From assembly GCF_022829285.1 (NCBI RefSeq), contig NZ_JAKSYI010000120.1:62001-126000 (forward strand): 64,000 bases of DNA. The letters are read 5' to 3'. Source of the DNA: Methylobacterium sp. J-078 (lineage in GTDB: Bacteria; Pseudomonadota; Alphaproteobacteria; Rhizobiales; Beijerinckiaceae). Below are positions 1-6,304 of this stretch, one piece after another; the first letter of the stretch is position 1, and each line of letters starts with the position of its first letter. A program made the position numbers and the translations under genes. The notes below the pieces were generated by a model that saw nothing but the letters and a program-made list of their open reading frames with translations, was not told the DNA's origin and searched no databases.

Positions 1-510
1 GCCGGCGAGGCCGTGCTGGCCGAGGCCGTCGTGGCCGCCCTCGACAAGAAGACCAAGCGCGTGGTCGACCTGTTTTCCGGCAGTGGGCCCTTCACCCTCG
101 CGATGGCGCGCACCCGCGACGTGCACGCGGTGGAGGGGGAGGCCGCCGCTCTCGCGAGCCTCGACCGGGCGGTCCGCGCCGTACCGGGCCTGCGTCAGGT
201 CACCACCGAGCGGCGCGACCTGTTCCGGCGGCCGCTGCTGCCCCTCGAACTCGAGACCTACGACGCCGTGGTGTTCGATCCGCCCCGGGCGGGTGCGGGC
301 GCCCAGGCGACGCGGATCGCCGAATCGAAGGTGCCCCTGGTCATCGGGGTCGCCTGCGACGTCGGTACGTTCGCCCGCGATGCTGCCACGCTGATCGCCG
401 GCGGCTACACCCTGGAGACGGTCACGCCGATCGATCAGTTCGCCTATTCGGGGCATGTCGAGGTGGTGGGCGTGTTCCGGCGTCCGCGCCCGCCGCGCAA
501 GCGGCTCTGA
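1..510 (+). CDS. rlmD: 23S rRNA (uracil-C5)-methyltransferase, RlmD/RumA type (C-terminal part)
   Basis: The gene is cut by the left window edge; frame 1 is open from base 1 and ends at TGA 508-510, so only about 169 C-terminal residues are visible. They form the SAM-binding Rossmann methyltransferase domain of the TrmA/RlmD family: VVDLFSGSGPFTLAMA is the SAM glycine loop, FDPPRAGA is the conserved DPPR segment, and ACDVGTFARD holds the nucleophilic cysteine (usual form SCNPxTxARD). These enzymes make 5-methyluridine in RNA. The N-terminal TRAM and Fe-S part lies outside the window, so RlmD versus a sister methyltransferase cannot be decided here. Confidence 0.85.
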   Translation, partial: AGEAVLAEAVVAALDKKTKRVVDLFSGSGPFTLAMARTRDVHAVEGEAAALASLDRAVRAVPGLRQVTTERRDLFRRPLLPLELETYDAVVFDPPRAGAGAQATRIAESKVPLVIGVACDVGTFARDAATLIAGGYTLETVTPIDQFAYSGHVEVVGVFRRPRPPRKRL

Positions 511-557
511 ACGGGCCCAAGCTCGACAAAGCGCGCACGGCCCTTAGGTGATGGCTC

Positions 558-1013
558 ATGCGCGCGCTCATCCTCGCCTCCGGCCTCGTCGCCGGGCTCT
601 TCGCCCTCTCCGGTCCCGCCCGAGCGGATGCCTGCGGCGATCTGATCGATCGGGTGGTCGCCGGCACCCAGGCGACCCTCGTGAAGCGGACGGCGGACTT
701 CGCCGAACTCAAGGCGAGCGACGGCATCGGGATGACGCTGGCGTGCGGGCAGCTCTCCGCCGTGGGCGTGCAGTTCCGCGGCACGCCCCTGCCGGAGGCC
801 TATTTCCCGCTGTTCGGCCGCGCCGGCCATGCCACCACGGGGATCGCGGCCGACGTGATCGCGGCGGCCGGGCAGAAGGCCCGCGAGGCCGCCGTGACGA
901 CGCGGCACAGCAACGTCGATGCGGGCAACGCCCTGGTCACCTGTTCGCTGTCGAATTCCAGCGGGAGCCCGGTCACCGCCTGCGCGGTGATCGACAAGGA
1001 CGATTCCCGCTGA
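558..1013 (+). CDS. Secreted hypothetical protein
   Basis: 151 residues that I do not recognise. The first 24 residues (MRALILASGLVAGLFALSGPARA, then DACGD) form a clear signal peptide with an AxA-type cleavage site, so the mature protein of about 127 residues should be periplasmic or exported. It carries cysteines near its N-terminus, in its middle (LACGQL) and near its C-terminus (VTCSL, TACAV), which may form disulfides. The start has an AGGTGA-like ribosome site about 7 bases upstream. It follows the methyltransferase by 47 bases and may be cotranscribed. Codon use is typical of the window. Confidence 0.7.
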   Translation: MRALILASGLVAGLFALSGPARADACGDLIDRVVAGTQATLVKRTADFAELKASDGIGMTLACGQLSAVGVQFRGTPLPEAYFPLFGRAGHATTGIAADVIAAAGQKAREAAVTTRHSNVDAGNALVTCSLSNSSGSPVTACAVIDKDDSR

Positions 1014-1020
1014 AACGGGA

Positions 1021-1098
1021 TCAGGACCGCATTGCGATCAGCATGTAGCCGGAATAGGCGAGGGCGGCCGCCATGAGGAGGTAGACGTTCGGTTCCAT
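1021..1098 (-). CDS. Possible 25-residue membrane peptide
   Basis: A tiny reading frame (ATG at 1098, TGA at 1021-1023) convergent with the preceding gene and ending 7 bases after it. It encodes MEPNVYLLMAAALAYSGYM plus LIAMRS: one hydrophobic helix with a short acidic N-terminus and a basic C-terminus, the usual shape of a single-pass small membrane protein. No good ribosome-binding site is visible, and the next coding region starts about 150 bases away, so the frame fills an otherwise empty gap. It could be chance. Confidence 0.3.
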   Translation of the reverse strand: MEPNVYLLMAAALAYSGYMLIAMRS

Positions 1099-1256
1099 GG
1101 CGCCGCGTCTAGGTGCAGCGCAACACGCCGTCGATCCGACGCCGTGCCGCTGCGGCATCGCGTTCGCTTCAGGTCGTGTTAACCCTGTTCCGGGAAAGCT
1201 TCATCTCTCCTCACGCTCCCTGGGAGCGCCCCACCGCCGATCCTGCCGAGGAGCCG

Positions 1257-1664
1257 ATGCCGCATCCCATCCGCCCCGCTCCGGCGATCGCCGTATTCGT
1301 GCTTGCCATCGTGTCGACCATCGGGACGGTCGATGGCGCCTCGGCGCAGGAGCCATTGTTCTTGCGCATCCGCCCGGCGGGGGATACGCCCGCCGGTCTC
1401 GGCAGTGCGGGTTCCTCGGATGAGGAGATCATCCGGGCAGCCCGGGCGCGCAGCGAAGCGGTTTGGCAGCGTGCCGAGGCGCGGTCCCGGATCGCCATCG
1501 CGTCGGTCTGCACGGGCTGCATTCCGGTATCGCGCCCGGCAGAGCCCGTCCCAGCGCAGCTCCCACCGAGCCCGTCCGCCCCGCCCGCGGACGGCGTCGC
1601 CACCCCCGCGGCCGGTCCCCCGGCCGCACCGATCCAGCCCCTCGCACAGGCAGACGCCCCATGA
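1257..1664 (+). CDS. Secreted proline/alanine-rich hypothetical protein
   Basis: 135 residues, not recognised. The ATG at 1257 is preferred over upstream in-frame starts because GAGGAG lies just before it and it opens a signal peptide (MPHPIRPAPAIAVFVLAIV, cleavage near GASAQ). The mature part has a short charged helix (SDEEIIRAARARSEAVWQRA), a CTGC motif around residue 83 that could bind metal or form a disulfide, and a Pro/Ala-rich, probably disordered tail. The stop overlaps the next start (ATGA), so the two genes are translationally coupled. Confidence 0.65.
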   Translation: MPHPIRPAPAIAVFVLAIVSTIGTVDGASAQEPLFLRIRPAGDTPAGLGSAGSSDEEIIRAARARSEAVWQRAEARSRIAIASVCTGCIPVSRPAEPVPAQLPPSPSAPPADGVATPAAGPPAAPIQPLAQADAP

Positions 1665-2062
1665 CGCAGTCCCACCCGACCAGTGGCGCCGTTCCCGATC
1701 CGGACTGCCCGGTTTCCCTCGATCTCCTCGGACAGGTCTACCGGGCCGACGCCGACGATCTGCCGGAGATCCTGGCGGCGATGTCGACGACCACGCGGGC
1801 GCGCCTCGCGGTCTACCTCTACGGCAAGAGCCACATGCACCAACTCGGCCTGCGCGTGGCGCGGGAATGCGAGCGCGAGGACCTCGTCCGGGTCGCCGAC
1901 GAGATCGGCTCGGTCGTCTACGGCCAGTCCCGCCTCAAGCCCGCCCGGCCCGCGACGCCGAGCCCGGCCGCCGCGCCGCCCAAGAAGATCAGCCTCGGCG
2001 GCTCGGGCACGAAGAAGATCAGCCTCGGCGGCTCCGGCGCCAAGAACCGTCTGTTCGACTGA
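1661..2062 (+). CDS. Conserved hypothetical protein with a duplicated KKISLGGSG tail
   Basis: 133 residues, no family recognised. The ATG at 1661 overlaps the upstream stop by four bases. Residues about 1-95 look globular and helical, with segments such as VSLDLLGQVYRADADDLPEIL, RARLAVYLYGKSHMHQLGL and LVRVADEIGSVVYGQSR. After a Pro/Ala linker come two exact copies of KKISLGGSG in a row, then AKNRLFD-stop. The tail duplication is visible at DNA level as a 30-base tandem repeat. No signal peptide, so probably cytoplasmic although the upstream partner is exported. Confidence 0.7.
   Translation: MTQSHPTSGAVPDPDCPVSLDLLGQVYRADADDLPEILAAMSTTTRARLAVYLYGKSHMHQLGLRVARECEREDLVRVADEIGSVVYGQSRLKPARPATPSPAAAPPKKISLGGSGTKKISLGGSGAKNRLFD
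1982..2041 (+). repeat. 30-bp tandem direct repeat encoding KKISLGGSG twice
   Basis: Two adjacent 30-base units (1982-2011 and 2012-2041) differ at only a few positions and encode KKISLGGSGT and KKISLGGSGA at the C-terminus of the preceding gene. The near-identity of synonymous positions indicates a recent duplication or copy-number-variable unit. Confidence 0.9.
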
Positions 2063-2167
2063 AGATCGCCTGGCCGGCCGATCTCTCCCAAGATGCAGCC
2101 CGCGCCGCGACGGACGCGGGCTGCCCGGCATCGCCCTCCCGCCATACCACCTTCGGAATCCCCCTGC

Positions 2168-2428
2168 ATGTTCGGTTCGTGGTTGAAGCTCAGCATGGAC
2201 GCGACGCTGCTCGCCATGGAATCGCAGCAGGTGATCGGGATGCGGTTGGCGATGTTCTCGCTCGGCGGCAGCGCCGCACAGGCCGAGGCGCAGCGGATGG
2301 TCACCGAGAAGATCATGGCGGCCAACGAGGCCGCCCTGCTCATCGCCACGGGCGGTTCCACGTCCCGCGTCGTGGCCGGTTACCGGCGCAAGGTCAGGGC
2401 GAATGTCCGCCGCCTGTCGAAGCGATAG
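2168..2428 (+). CDS. Small conserved helical protein (phasin-like composition)
   Basis: 86 residues. The ATG at 2168 begins MFGSWLKLSMDATLLAMESQ; the frame stays open upstream, but the earlier part is proline/arginine-rich and unlike a protein start. It is one long amphipathic helical stretch rich in Met, Ala and Gln (QQVIGMRLAMFSLGG, EAQRMVTEKIMAANEAALLI) followed by a basic tail (YRRKVRANVRRLSKR). The pattern resembles short alphaproteobacterial proteins with weak similarity to phasins; I cannot assign a function. Confidence 0.6.
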   Translation: MFGSWLKLSMDATLLAMESQQVIGMRLAMFSLGGSAAQAEAQRMVTEKIMAANEAALLIATGGSTSRVVAGYRRKVRANVRRLSKR

Positions 2429-2511
2429 CGCCGGAGTTCCTTAACCACCTCTTAACCACGAGCTTTCATCCTTTGGCCGAACGATCGGACCGCAAGGACA
2501 AGGAGCGTGTG

Positions 2512-2955
2512 ATGACTCAACGCGAGCAACAGGTGCGGGAACGCGCCTATTTTATCTGGGAGGGCGAAGGCCGCATCTTTGGCCGGGCCGAGGCCCATTG
2601 GCTTCAGGCCGAGACGGAGTTGCAGGCGAGCCTGACCCCGGCGCCCCTGCATGTCCAGACCGCCGCGCCGGACATCACGCTCGCGCCGAGCCCCGCCCAG
2701 GTTCTCGCTGAGTCGCTGAAGGCGAAGCCGAGCCGGACCCGCAGCGTGACCGCGACGGTCGAGACCAAGGTGAAGTCCGCCGCCGCCAAGGCCTCGGCCG
2801 ACGTCACGCCGAAGCCGGCAAAGTCTGCGAAGTCGGTCGCGGCCAAGCCCCCCGCCGGCAAGACCCCTTCGGTGAAGGCCGAGCCGGCCGCCAAGGCCCG
2901 GGCACCGAAGGCCGCCGCGCGTCCGCGCGCCGAGGCCGTCGCCAGCGTCCACTAG
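2512..2955 (+). CDS. DUF2934 domain protein with Lys/Ala-rich tail
   Basis: 147 residues starting at ATG 2512 (AAGGAGCG about 9 bases upstream). Residues 5-35 (VRERAYFIWEGEGRIFG, then HWLQAE) match the DUF2934 pattern I.xRAYxlWExeGRPxG..xxHWxxAE, a short domain of unknown function common in Rhizobiales. From about residue 60 the protein is Lys/Ala/Pro-rich with repeated AAK, KPAK and KAx units, reminiscent of histone-H1-like tails, so nucleic-acid binding is possible but unproven. A strong terminator follows. Confidence 0.75.
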   Translation: MTQREQQVRERAYFIWEGEGRIFGRAEAHWLQAETELQASLTPAPLHVQTAAPDITLAPSPAQVLAESLKAKPSRTRSVTATVETKVKSAAAKASADVTPKPAKSAKSVAAKPPAGKTPSVKAEPAAKARAPKAAARPRAEAVASVH

Positions 2956-3029
2956 GCTTGCCCGTCTGGCGAAGGTCTCGGCGCGCGGACGCGCGGCGGC
3001 CTTCGCCGATCACGTCGAATCGAATCTGC

Positions 3030-3066
3030 AAAGCCCGCTGCCTCGAGACCCGAGGCGCGGGCTTTT
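3030..3066 (+). terminator. Intrinsic terminator after the DUF2934 gene
   Basis: AAAGCCCGC pairs with GCGGGCTTT around an inner CCTCGAGACCCGAGG hairpin and is followed by TTCC. It sits about 75 bases after the stop codon at 2955. Confidence 0.8.
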
Positions 3067-3095
3067 CCGTTGGCCCCTGCGGCTTGTCCCGTCCC

Positions 3096-3120
3096 GGAAC
3101 GAAGCAGCACCTTGGCCGTT
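3096..3120 (+). promoter_or_regulatory. EcfG-type (general stress) promoter
   Basis: GGAAC at 3096-3100, exactly 16 bases, then CGTT at 3117-3120. This is the alphaproteobacterial EcfG consensus (GGAAC-N16/17-CGTT). It lies 69 bases upstream of the ATG of the small secreted protein at 3190 on the same strand, inside an intergenic gap after a terminator. Confidence 0.65.
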
Positions 3121-3189
3121 GTCGGCGCAGAGTGATTCGGCGCGGCCACCCTTGATGGCGGCGCGCCCGTCGATCCGCGAGAGGCTCCC

Positions 3190-3474
3190 ATGAGGACCAC
3201 GATCTCCACCCTTCTGGCCGTCAGCCTGGCGGGATTGCCCATCGGCGCGGTGGCGGGCCCTGCGTATCGCGGCGCGCCCCTGGTCCTCGACGTGGATGCC
3301 ACCGGGGGCGTCGGCGGCCGCGCGCCCTGGAGCCGCAACTGGGAATACGATTCCGGCAGCGACAACGACCGCCGCCCCGAATTGCCTTACTATCAGCAGG
3401 GACGCGGCCAGCAGACGGGCGGCCCCGCCCGCAATCTCCTGCCCGACGACGGCCTCCACATCTTCCCGCGCTGA
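3190..3474 (+). CDS. Small secreted hypothetical protein, predicted stress regulon member
   Basis: 94 residues; residues 1-22 (MRTTISTLLAVSLAGLPIGAVA) are a signal peptide. The mature part is short, polar and rich in Gly, Arg, Asp and Pro (GGVGGRAPWSRNWEYDSGSD, LPYYQQGRGQQ), with no cysteines and no recognisable domain; it is probably unstructured. GAGGCTCCC just before the ATG gives a usable ribosome site. The perfect EcfG-type promoter upstream suggests induction by general stress. Confidence 0.65.
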   Translation: MRTTISTLLAVSLAGLPIGAVAGPAYRGAPLVLDVDATGGVGGRAPWSRNWEYDSGSDNDRRPELPYYQQGRGQQTGGPARNLLPDDGLHIFPR

Positions 3475-3548
3475 TCGGCTGACGTCGGAACAGCAGGACG
3501 CACCGGCCGTTTGCCCGGGCAGCACCGTACAGGGCTCGGGATCAGACC

Positions 3549-4223
3549 ATGGCAAAGACCGTCCAGGCGGTGATCTTTGATATCGACGGAACGCTGCTCG
3601 ACAGCGTGGACCTGCATGCCCAGGCCTGGGTCGACGCGTTCGCGCATTTCGGCGTCGCGGTGTCCCACGCCGATGCGCGCAGCCAGATCGGCAAGGGCGG
3701 CGAACAGCTGCTGCCGGTCTTCCTCGACGCGGAGCGCGTGGAACGGGAGGGCAAGCAGATCGAAGCCTACCGTTCCGACCTGTTCAAGCGCGATTACCTG
3801 TCTCGGGTGAAGCCCTTCGCGGGCGTCCCCGAACTGTTCCGATACCTGCGCGCGCAGGGTCTCACCGTGGCGCTGGGCTCCTCCGGCAAGGCCGAGGAGG
3901 TCGAGCATTATCAGGAACTGCTGGGTATCACGGGTCTCGTGGATGCCGTCGTGAGCTCCGACGACGTGGAGCGCTCGAAGCCGTTCCCGGACATTTTCGA
4001 GGCGGCGCTCAAGAAGCTCGCGCCGATCGCGCCGGATGCTGTCCTGGTGATCGGCGATACGCCCTACGACGCCGAGGCGGCCATGCGGGCCGGGCTGCGC
4101 ACCATCGGCGTGCGGTGTGGCGGTTTCCCCGAGCCGGACCTCAAGGGTGCTGGCTGCATCGCGATCTACCAGGACCCTCAGGATCTTCACGCCAGCTTCG
4201 GCGATTCGCCCCTGGCCGTTTAA
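3549..4223 (+). CDS. HAD-superfamily phosphatase (subfamily IA)
   Basis: 224 residues, the usual size for HAD-IA phosphohydrolases. Motif I is FDIDGTLLDS with nucleophile Asp11 and acid/base Asp13; motif II is LGSSGK; the motif III lysine lies in ERSKPFPDIF; motif IV is VIGDTPYDAEAA with the Mg-binding aspartates. A helical cap lies between motifs I and II. Members dephosphorylate small sugar or organic phosphates (phosphoglycolate or beta-phosphoglucomutase-like); the substrate cannot be read from the sequence. Cytoplasmic and apparently monocistronic. Confidence 0.88.
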   Translation: MAKTVQAVIFDIDGTLLDSVDLHAQAWVDAFAHFGVAVSHADARSQIGKGGEQLLPVFLDAERVEREGKQIEAYRSDLFKRDYLSRVKPFAGVPELFRYLRAQGLTVALGSSGKAEEVEHYQELLGITGLVDAVVSSDDVERSKPFPDIFEAALKKLAPIAPDAVLVIGDTPYDAEAAMRAGLRTIGVRCGGFPEPDLKGAGCIAIYQDPQDLHASFGDSPLAV

Positions 4224-4383
4224 GTCGCGCGGATCGTCCACAGGAATGGGTATTTCATCCCGCCCGCAGGGCAGGATTGCGTGCCGGCTATGGATAGATG
4301 GCAAAAAACTCTGGCGTGGGCGCATCCGATGGCGTAGCGAGCCGCCCGTGATCGCGCATGATCACGTCTCGGATCCGCGGACC

Positions 4384-4593
4384 ATGCCCCAGCCGGCCCA
4401 AACGAACCTGAAGTCGGAGTGTATTGGCGAGCAGCCGCCGCTCCAGGTGCAGATCCAGTCGGCGGTCCAGGACCGCACGACGCCGATCAGCCGGCTGCTG
4501 CGCCTGATGGCGGCCCTCGACGCGGACGCCTCCGCCAACGAGAATCTCCGGCACGTGCTGCGCGCTCGCATCGGCGCCCCCTTGAGCGTCTGA
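4384..4593 (+). CDS. Small hypothetical protein
   Basis: 69 residues from ATG 4384 (MPQPAQTNLKSECIGEQPPL). The C-terminal half is helical (ISRLLRLMAALDADASANEN). No signal peptide, no recognised domain. The frame is open further upstream, but that sequence is intergenic in character, so the nearest ATG was chosen. Moderate confidence that it is expressed. Confidence 0.45.
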   Translation: MPQPAQTNLKSECIGEQPPLQVQIQSAVQDRTTPISRLLRLMAALDADASANENLRHVLRARIGAPLSV

Positions 4594-4631
4594 TCCGCTT
4601 CACCCTGGGGTCGACCAAGGCCCCAGGCGGC

Positions 4632-4916
4632 TCAGGGGACAACCCAGGCGCAGTCCTTTTCGCCGGCCACCGCGAGGCACTCGAAGGGTGCCCCGCCCAC
4701 CATCGCCCGGTGTTCGGGCGCTCCGATGCGATCCCTGGAAATTGTCCGGCAGCCTGGATGCCGGGGCAGGACGCCCTCCATGGCATCATGCCCTCCGGCC
4801 GCCATGAGGACACGCAGCGACACCAGCGTTTCGCAGGCGATCACCGCGGGCGCCTCTGCACGAGTTGACGTCGCCGCTAGGATCGCGCTCAGGATCACCG
4901 GAATTCTCGTCCTCAT
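4632..4916 (-). CDS. Secreted four-cysteine protein, copy 1
   Basis: 94 residues with a signal peptide (MRTRIPVILSAILAATSTRA). The mature region has four cysteines in the pattern C-x3-LVSLRVL...GC...R...FECL...CAWVV. The upstream gene has the same pattern with the same spacing logic, so the two are tandem paralogs (own comparison). The start codon overlaps the upstream stop (ATGA), marking a two-gene operon on the minus strand. Probably a disulfide-stabilised periplasmic protein; function unknown. Confidence 0.65.
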   Translation of the reverse strand: MRTRIPVILSAILAATSTRAEAPAVIACETLVSLRVLMAAGGHDAMEGVLPRHPGCRTISRDRIGAPEHRAMVGGAPFECLAVAGEKDCAWVVP

Positions 4917-5338
4917 CGACGTGCCTTCTCCTGCGCGGGCGCCTTCTCGGGGGCCGCTTTCTCGGTCGGTCGGCCCTTGTCGCCACGCGCCTTCGGCGGA
5001 GCTTCGCTGAGGTTCACCGCGCCGGCCACGACCCAGTGGCAGACGCTGGTACTGCGCAGGGTGAGGCAGTCATAGGCGTTGCCGTTCAGCGTCAGGTGTT
5101 CCTGAAGGGCCGTCACCGCTTCGCGCGCGAGTACCGTGCAGCCCAGGTGGTCCGTGCCGTCACTGCCCAGCAGCGCCGCCGCGGCGGGTATGTCCGACTT
5201 GGTCTGTCGCAAGAGGATGCGCAGGTTGACCAGGGAGGGACACCCGATGATCGGGTTCGGGGCCGGAGCGGCGGATGCCACGGCCGGCATACAGGCCGCG
5301 AGGAGCGGGACGAGCCCGAGGAAGCGAAGCGGAGACAT
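4913..5338 (-). CDS. Secreted four-cysteine protein, copy 2, with charged tail
   Basis: 141 residues; signal peptide at residues 1-23 (MSPLRFLGLVPLLAACMPAV), possibly a lipoprotein because of LLAAC. The mature domain repeats the pattern of the downstream gene: GCPSLVNLRILL...LGCTVLAREA...YDCLTLRSTSVCHWVV. Unlike copy 1 it has an extra tail of about 35 residues rich in Lys, Glu, Pro and Ala (EAPPKARGDKGRPTEKAAPE), likely disordered. It is the first gene of the pair. No family recognised. Confidence 0.65.
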   Translation of the reverse strand: MSPLRFLGLVPLLAACMPAVASAAPAPNPIIGCPSLVNLRILLRQTKSDIPAAAALLGSDGTDHLGCTVLAREAVTALQEHLTLNGNAYDCLTLRSTSVCHWVVAGAVNLSEAPPKARGDKGRPTEKAAPEKAPAQEKARR

Positions 5339-5424
5339 CTGGCATCCCTGTCGCGATGCCGTTTCGCTCGGCCGCGACGAACCTCGCGGATTCTAGGGCA
5401 CCACCGGGGGAAGGGGAATGGCGC

Positions 5425-5928
5425 TCAGCCCTCGACGCGCCGCAGCTTGGCGAAGCGCTTGATCGCCCGGTCCCGGCGCAGCCGCGAGAGGCGGTCGATC
5501 CAGAAGATGCCGTCGAGTTGGTCGATCTCGTGCTGGAGGCAGGCGGCGCGGAACCCCTCCGCCTCCTCCTCGCGCACGTCGCCCGACAGATCGCGGTATC
5601 GCACCCGGACTTCGGCGGCGCGCTCGACCACGTCCATGATGCCCGGCATCGAGACGCTGCCCTCGGTCTGGGGTCCGATTTCGGGTGACGCCCAGACGAT
5701 CTCAGGGTTGACATAGACGGTGATCGGATCGCCCGGCTCCATGCGCAGGGTCACCACGCGCTGGAGGCGGCCGATATGGGGGAGCGTCAGGCCGAGGGCC
5801 GAGACCGCCCGCATCACGGCCTCGAGGTCCCGCACGGCCCCCTCGAGTCCATCGTCGAAGTGCTCGACGGGCGCCGCAACCAGACGCAGGCGCGGGTCGG
5901 GGTAGAGCAGCAGGGATGAGTCGGACAC
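5425..5928 (-). CDS. Peptide deformylase-like protein with degenerate metal site
   Basis: Taken from GTG 5928 (167 residues), because the deformylase fold starts at LLLYPDPRLR; an ATG at 5994 would add 22 residues. True deformylases remove the formyl group from N-terminal formylmethionine and need three metal ligands. Here motif II reads EGSVSMPG, so the ligand Cys of EGCLS is Ser91. Motif III reads QHEIDQLDG, so His133 and Glu134 remain but the second His is Gln137. Motif I (GxGLAAxQ) is GLTLPHIG and lacks the glutamine. Family membership is clear; deformylase activity is unlikely. It may be a pseudoenzyme or have another role. Confidence 0.8.
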   Translation of the reverse strand: MSDSSLLLYPDPRLRLVAAPVEHFDDGLEGAVRDLEAVMRAVSALGLTLPHIGRLQRVVTLRMEPGDPITVYVNPEIVWASPEIGPQTEGSVSMPGIMDVVERAAEVRVRYRDLSGDVREEEAEGFRAACLQHEIDQLDGIFWIDRLSRLRRDRAIKRFAKLRRVEG

Positions 5929-6054
5929 CGTTGACGTTCCGAGGGTTCGAGCGGTCACGAGCCCGCGAGGATTGGGGCGGAGAGACGGGGCCACGGCCGG
6001 CTTGGCCCGGGCCTTGCGGCGCCTCGTACGAAGCCAACCCGATTAGGAGACGCA

Positions 6055-6255
6055 ATGACGGATCGTCATTCCAAGCGCAACCGAGAGGTCGTGGCCAGCC
6101 CGAGCCGGCACTTTCGCGAATCTGGGCGTGAATCCGGGGAGGTCATCCTCCTCAGCCTCGCCACAGTACTGTGCACGCTCTGGGCGATCGTTCTGGTGAC
6201 CCATTTTCACGGCCCCCTGAGCAGCTTCGGCCAATCCCTCTGGCTGATGCGCTGA
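6055..6255 (+). CDS. Small single-pass membrane protein
   Basis: 66 residues with a good ribosome site (AGGAG 8 bases before the ATG). A basic N-terminus (MTDRHSKRNREVV) precedes one transmembrane helix at about residues 30-50 (ILLSLATVLCTLWAIVLVTH) and a short tail. No family recognised. It is convergent with tamB and shares a hairpin with it. Confidence 0.6.
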   Translation: MTDRHSKRNREVVASPSRHFRESGRESGEVILLSLATVLCTLWAIVLVTHFHGPLSSFGQSLWLMR

Positions 6256-6264
6256 CGACGCGTG

Positions 6265-6295
6265 CCGCCCGCCCGGCTCGCGCTGCGGCGGGCGG
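6265..6295. terminator. Shared hairpin between convergent genes
   Basis: A 9-bp perfect stem, CCGCCCGCC (6265-6273) with GGCGGGCGG (6287-6295), lies between the convergent stops at 6255 and 6305. No T-tract follows, so it may act as a weak bidirectional terminator or only protect mRNA ends. Confidence 0.45.
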
Positions 6296-6304
6296 AACCC
6301 AAGC

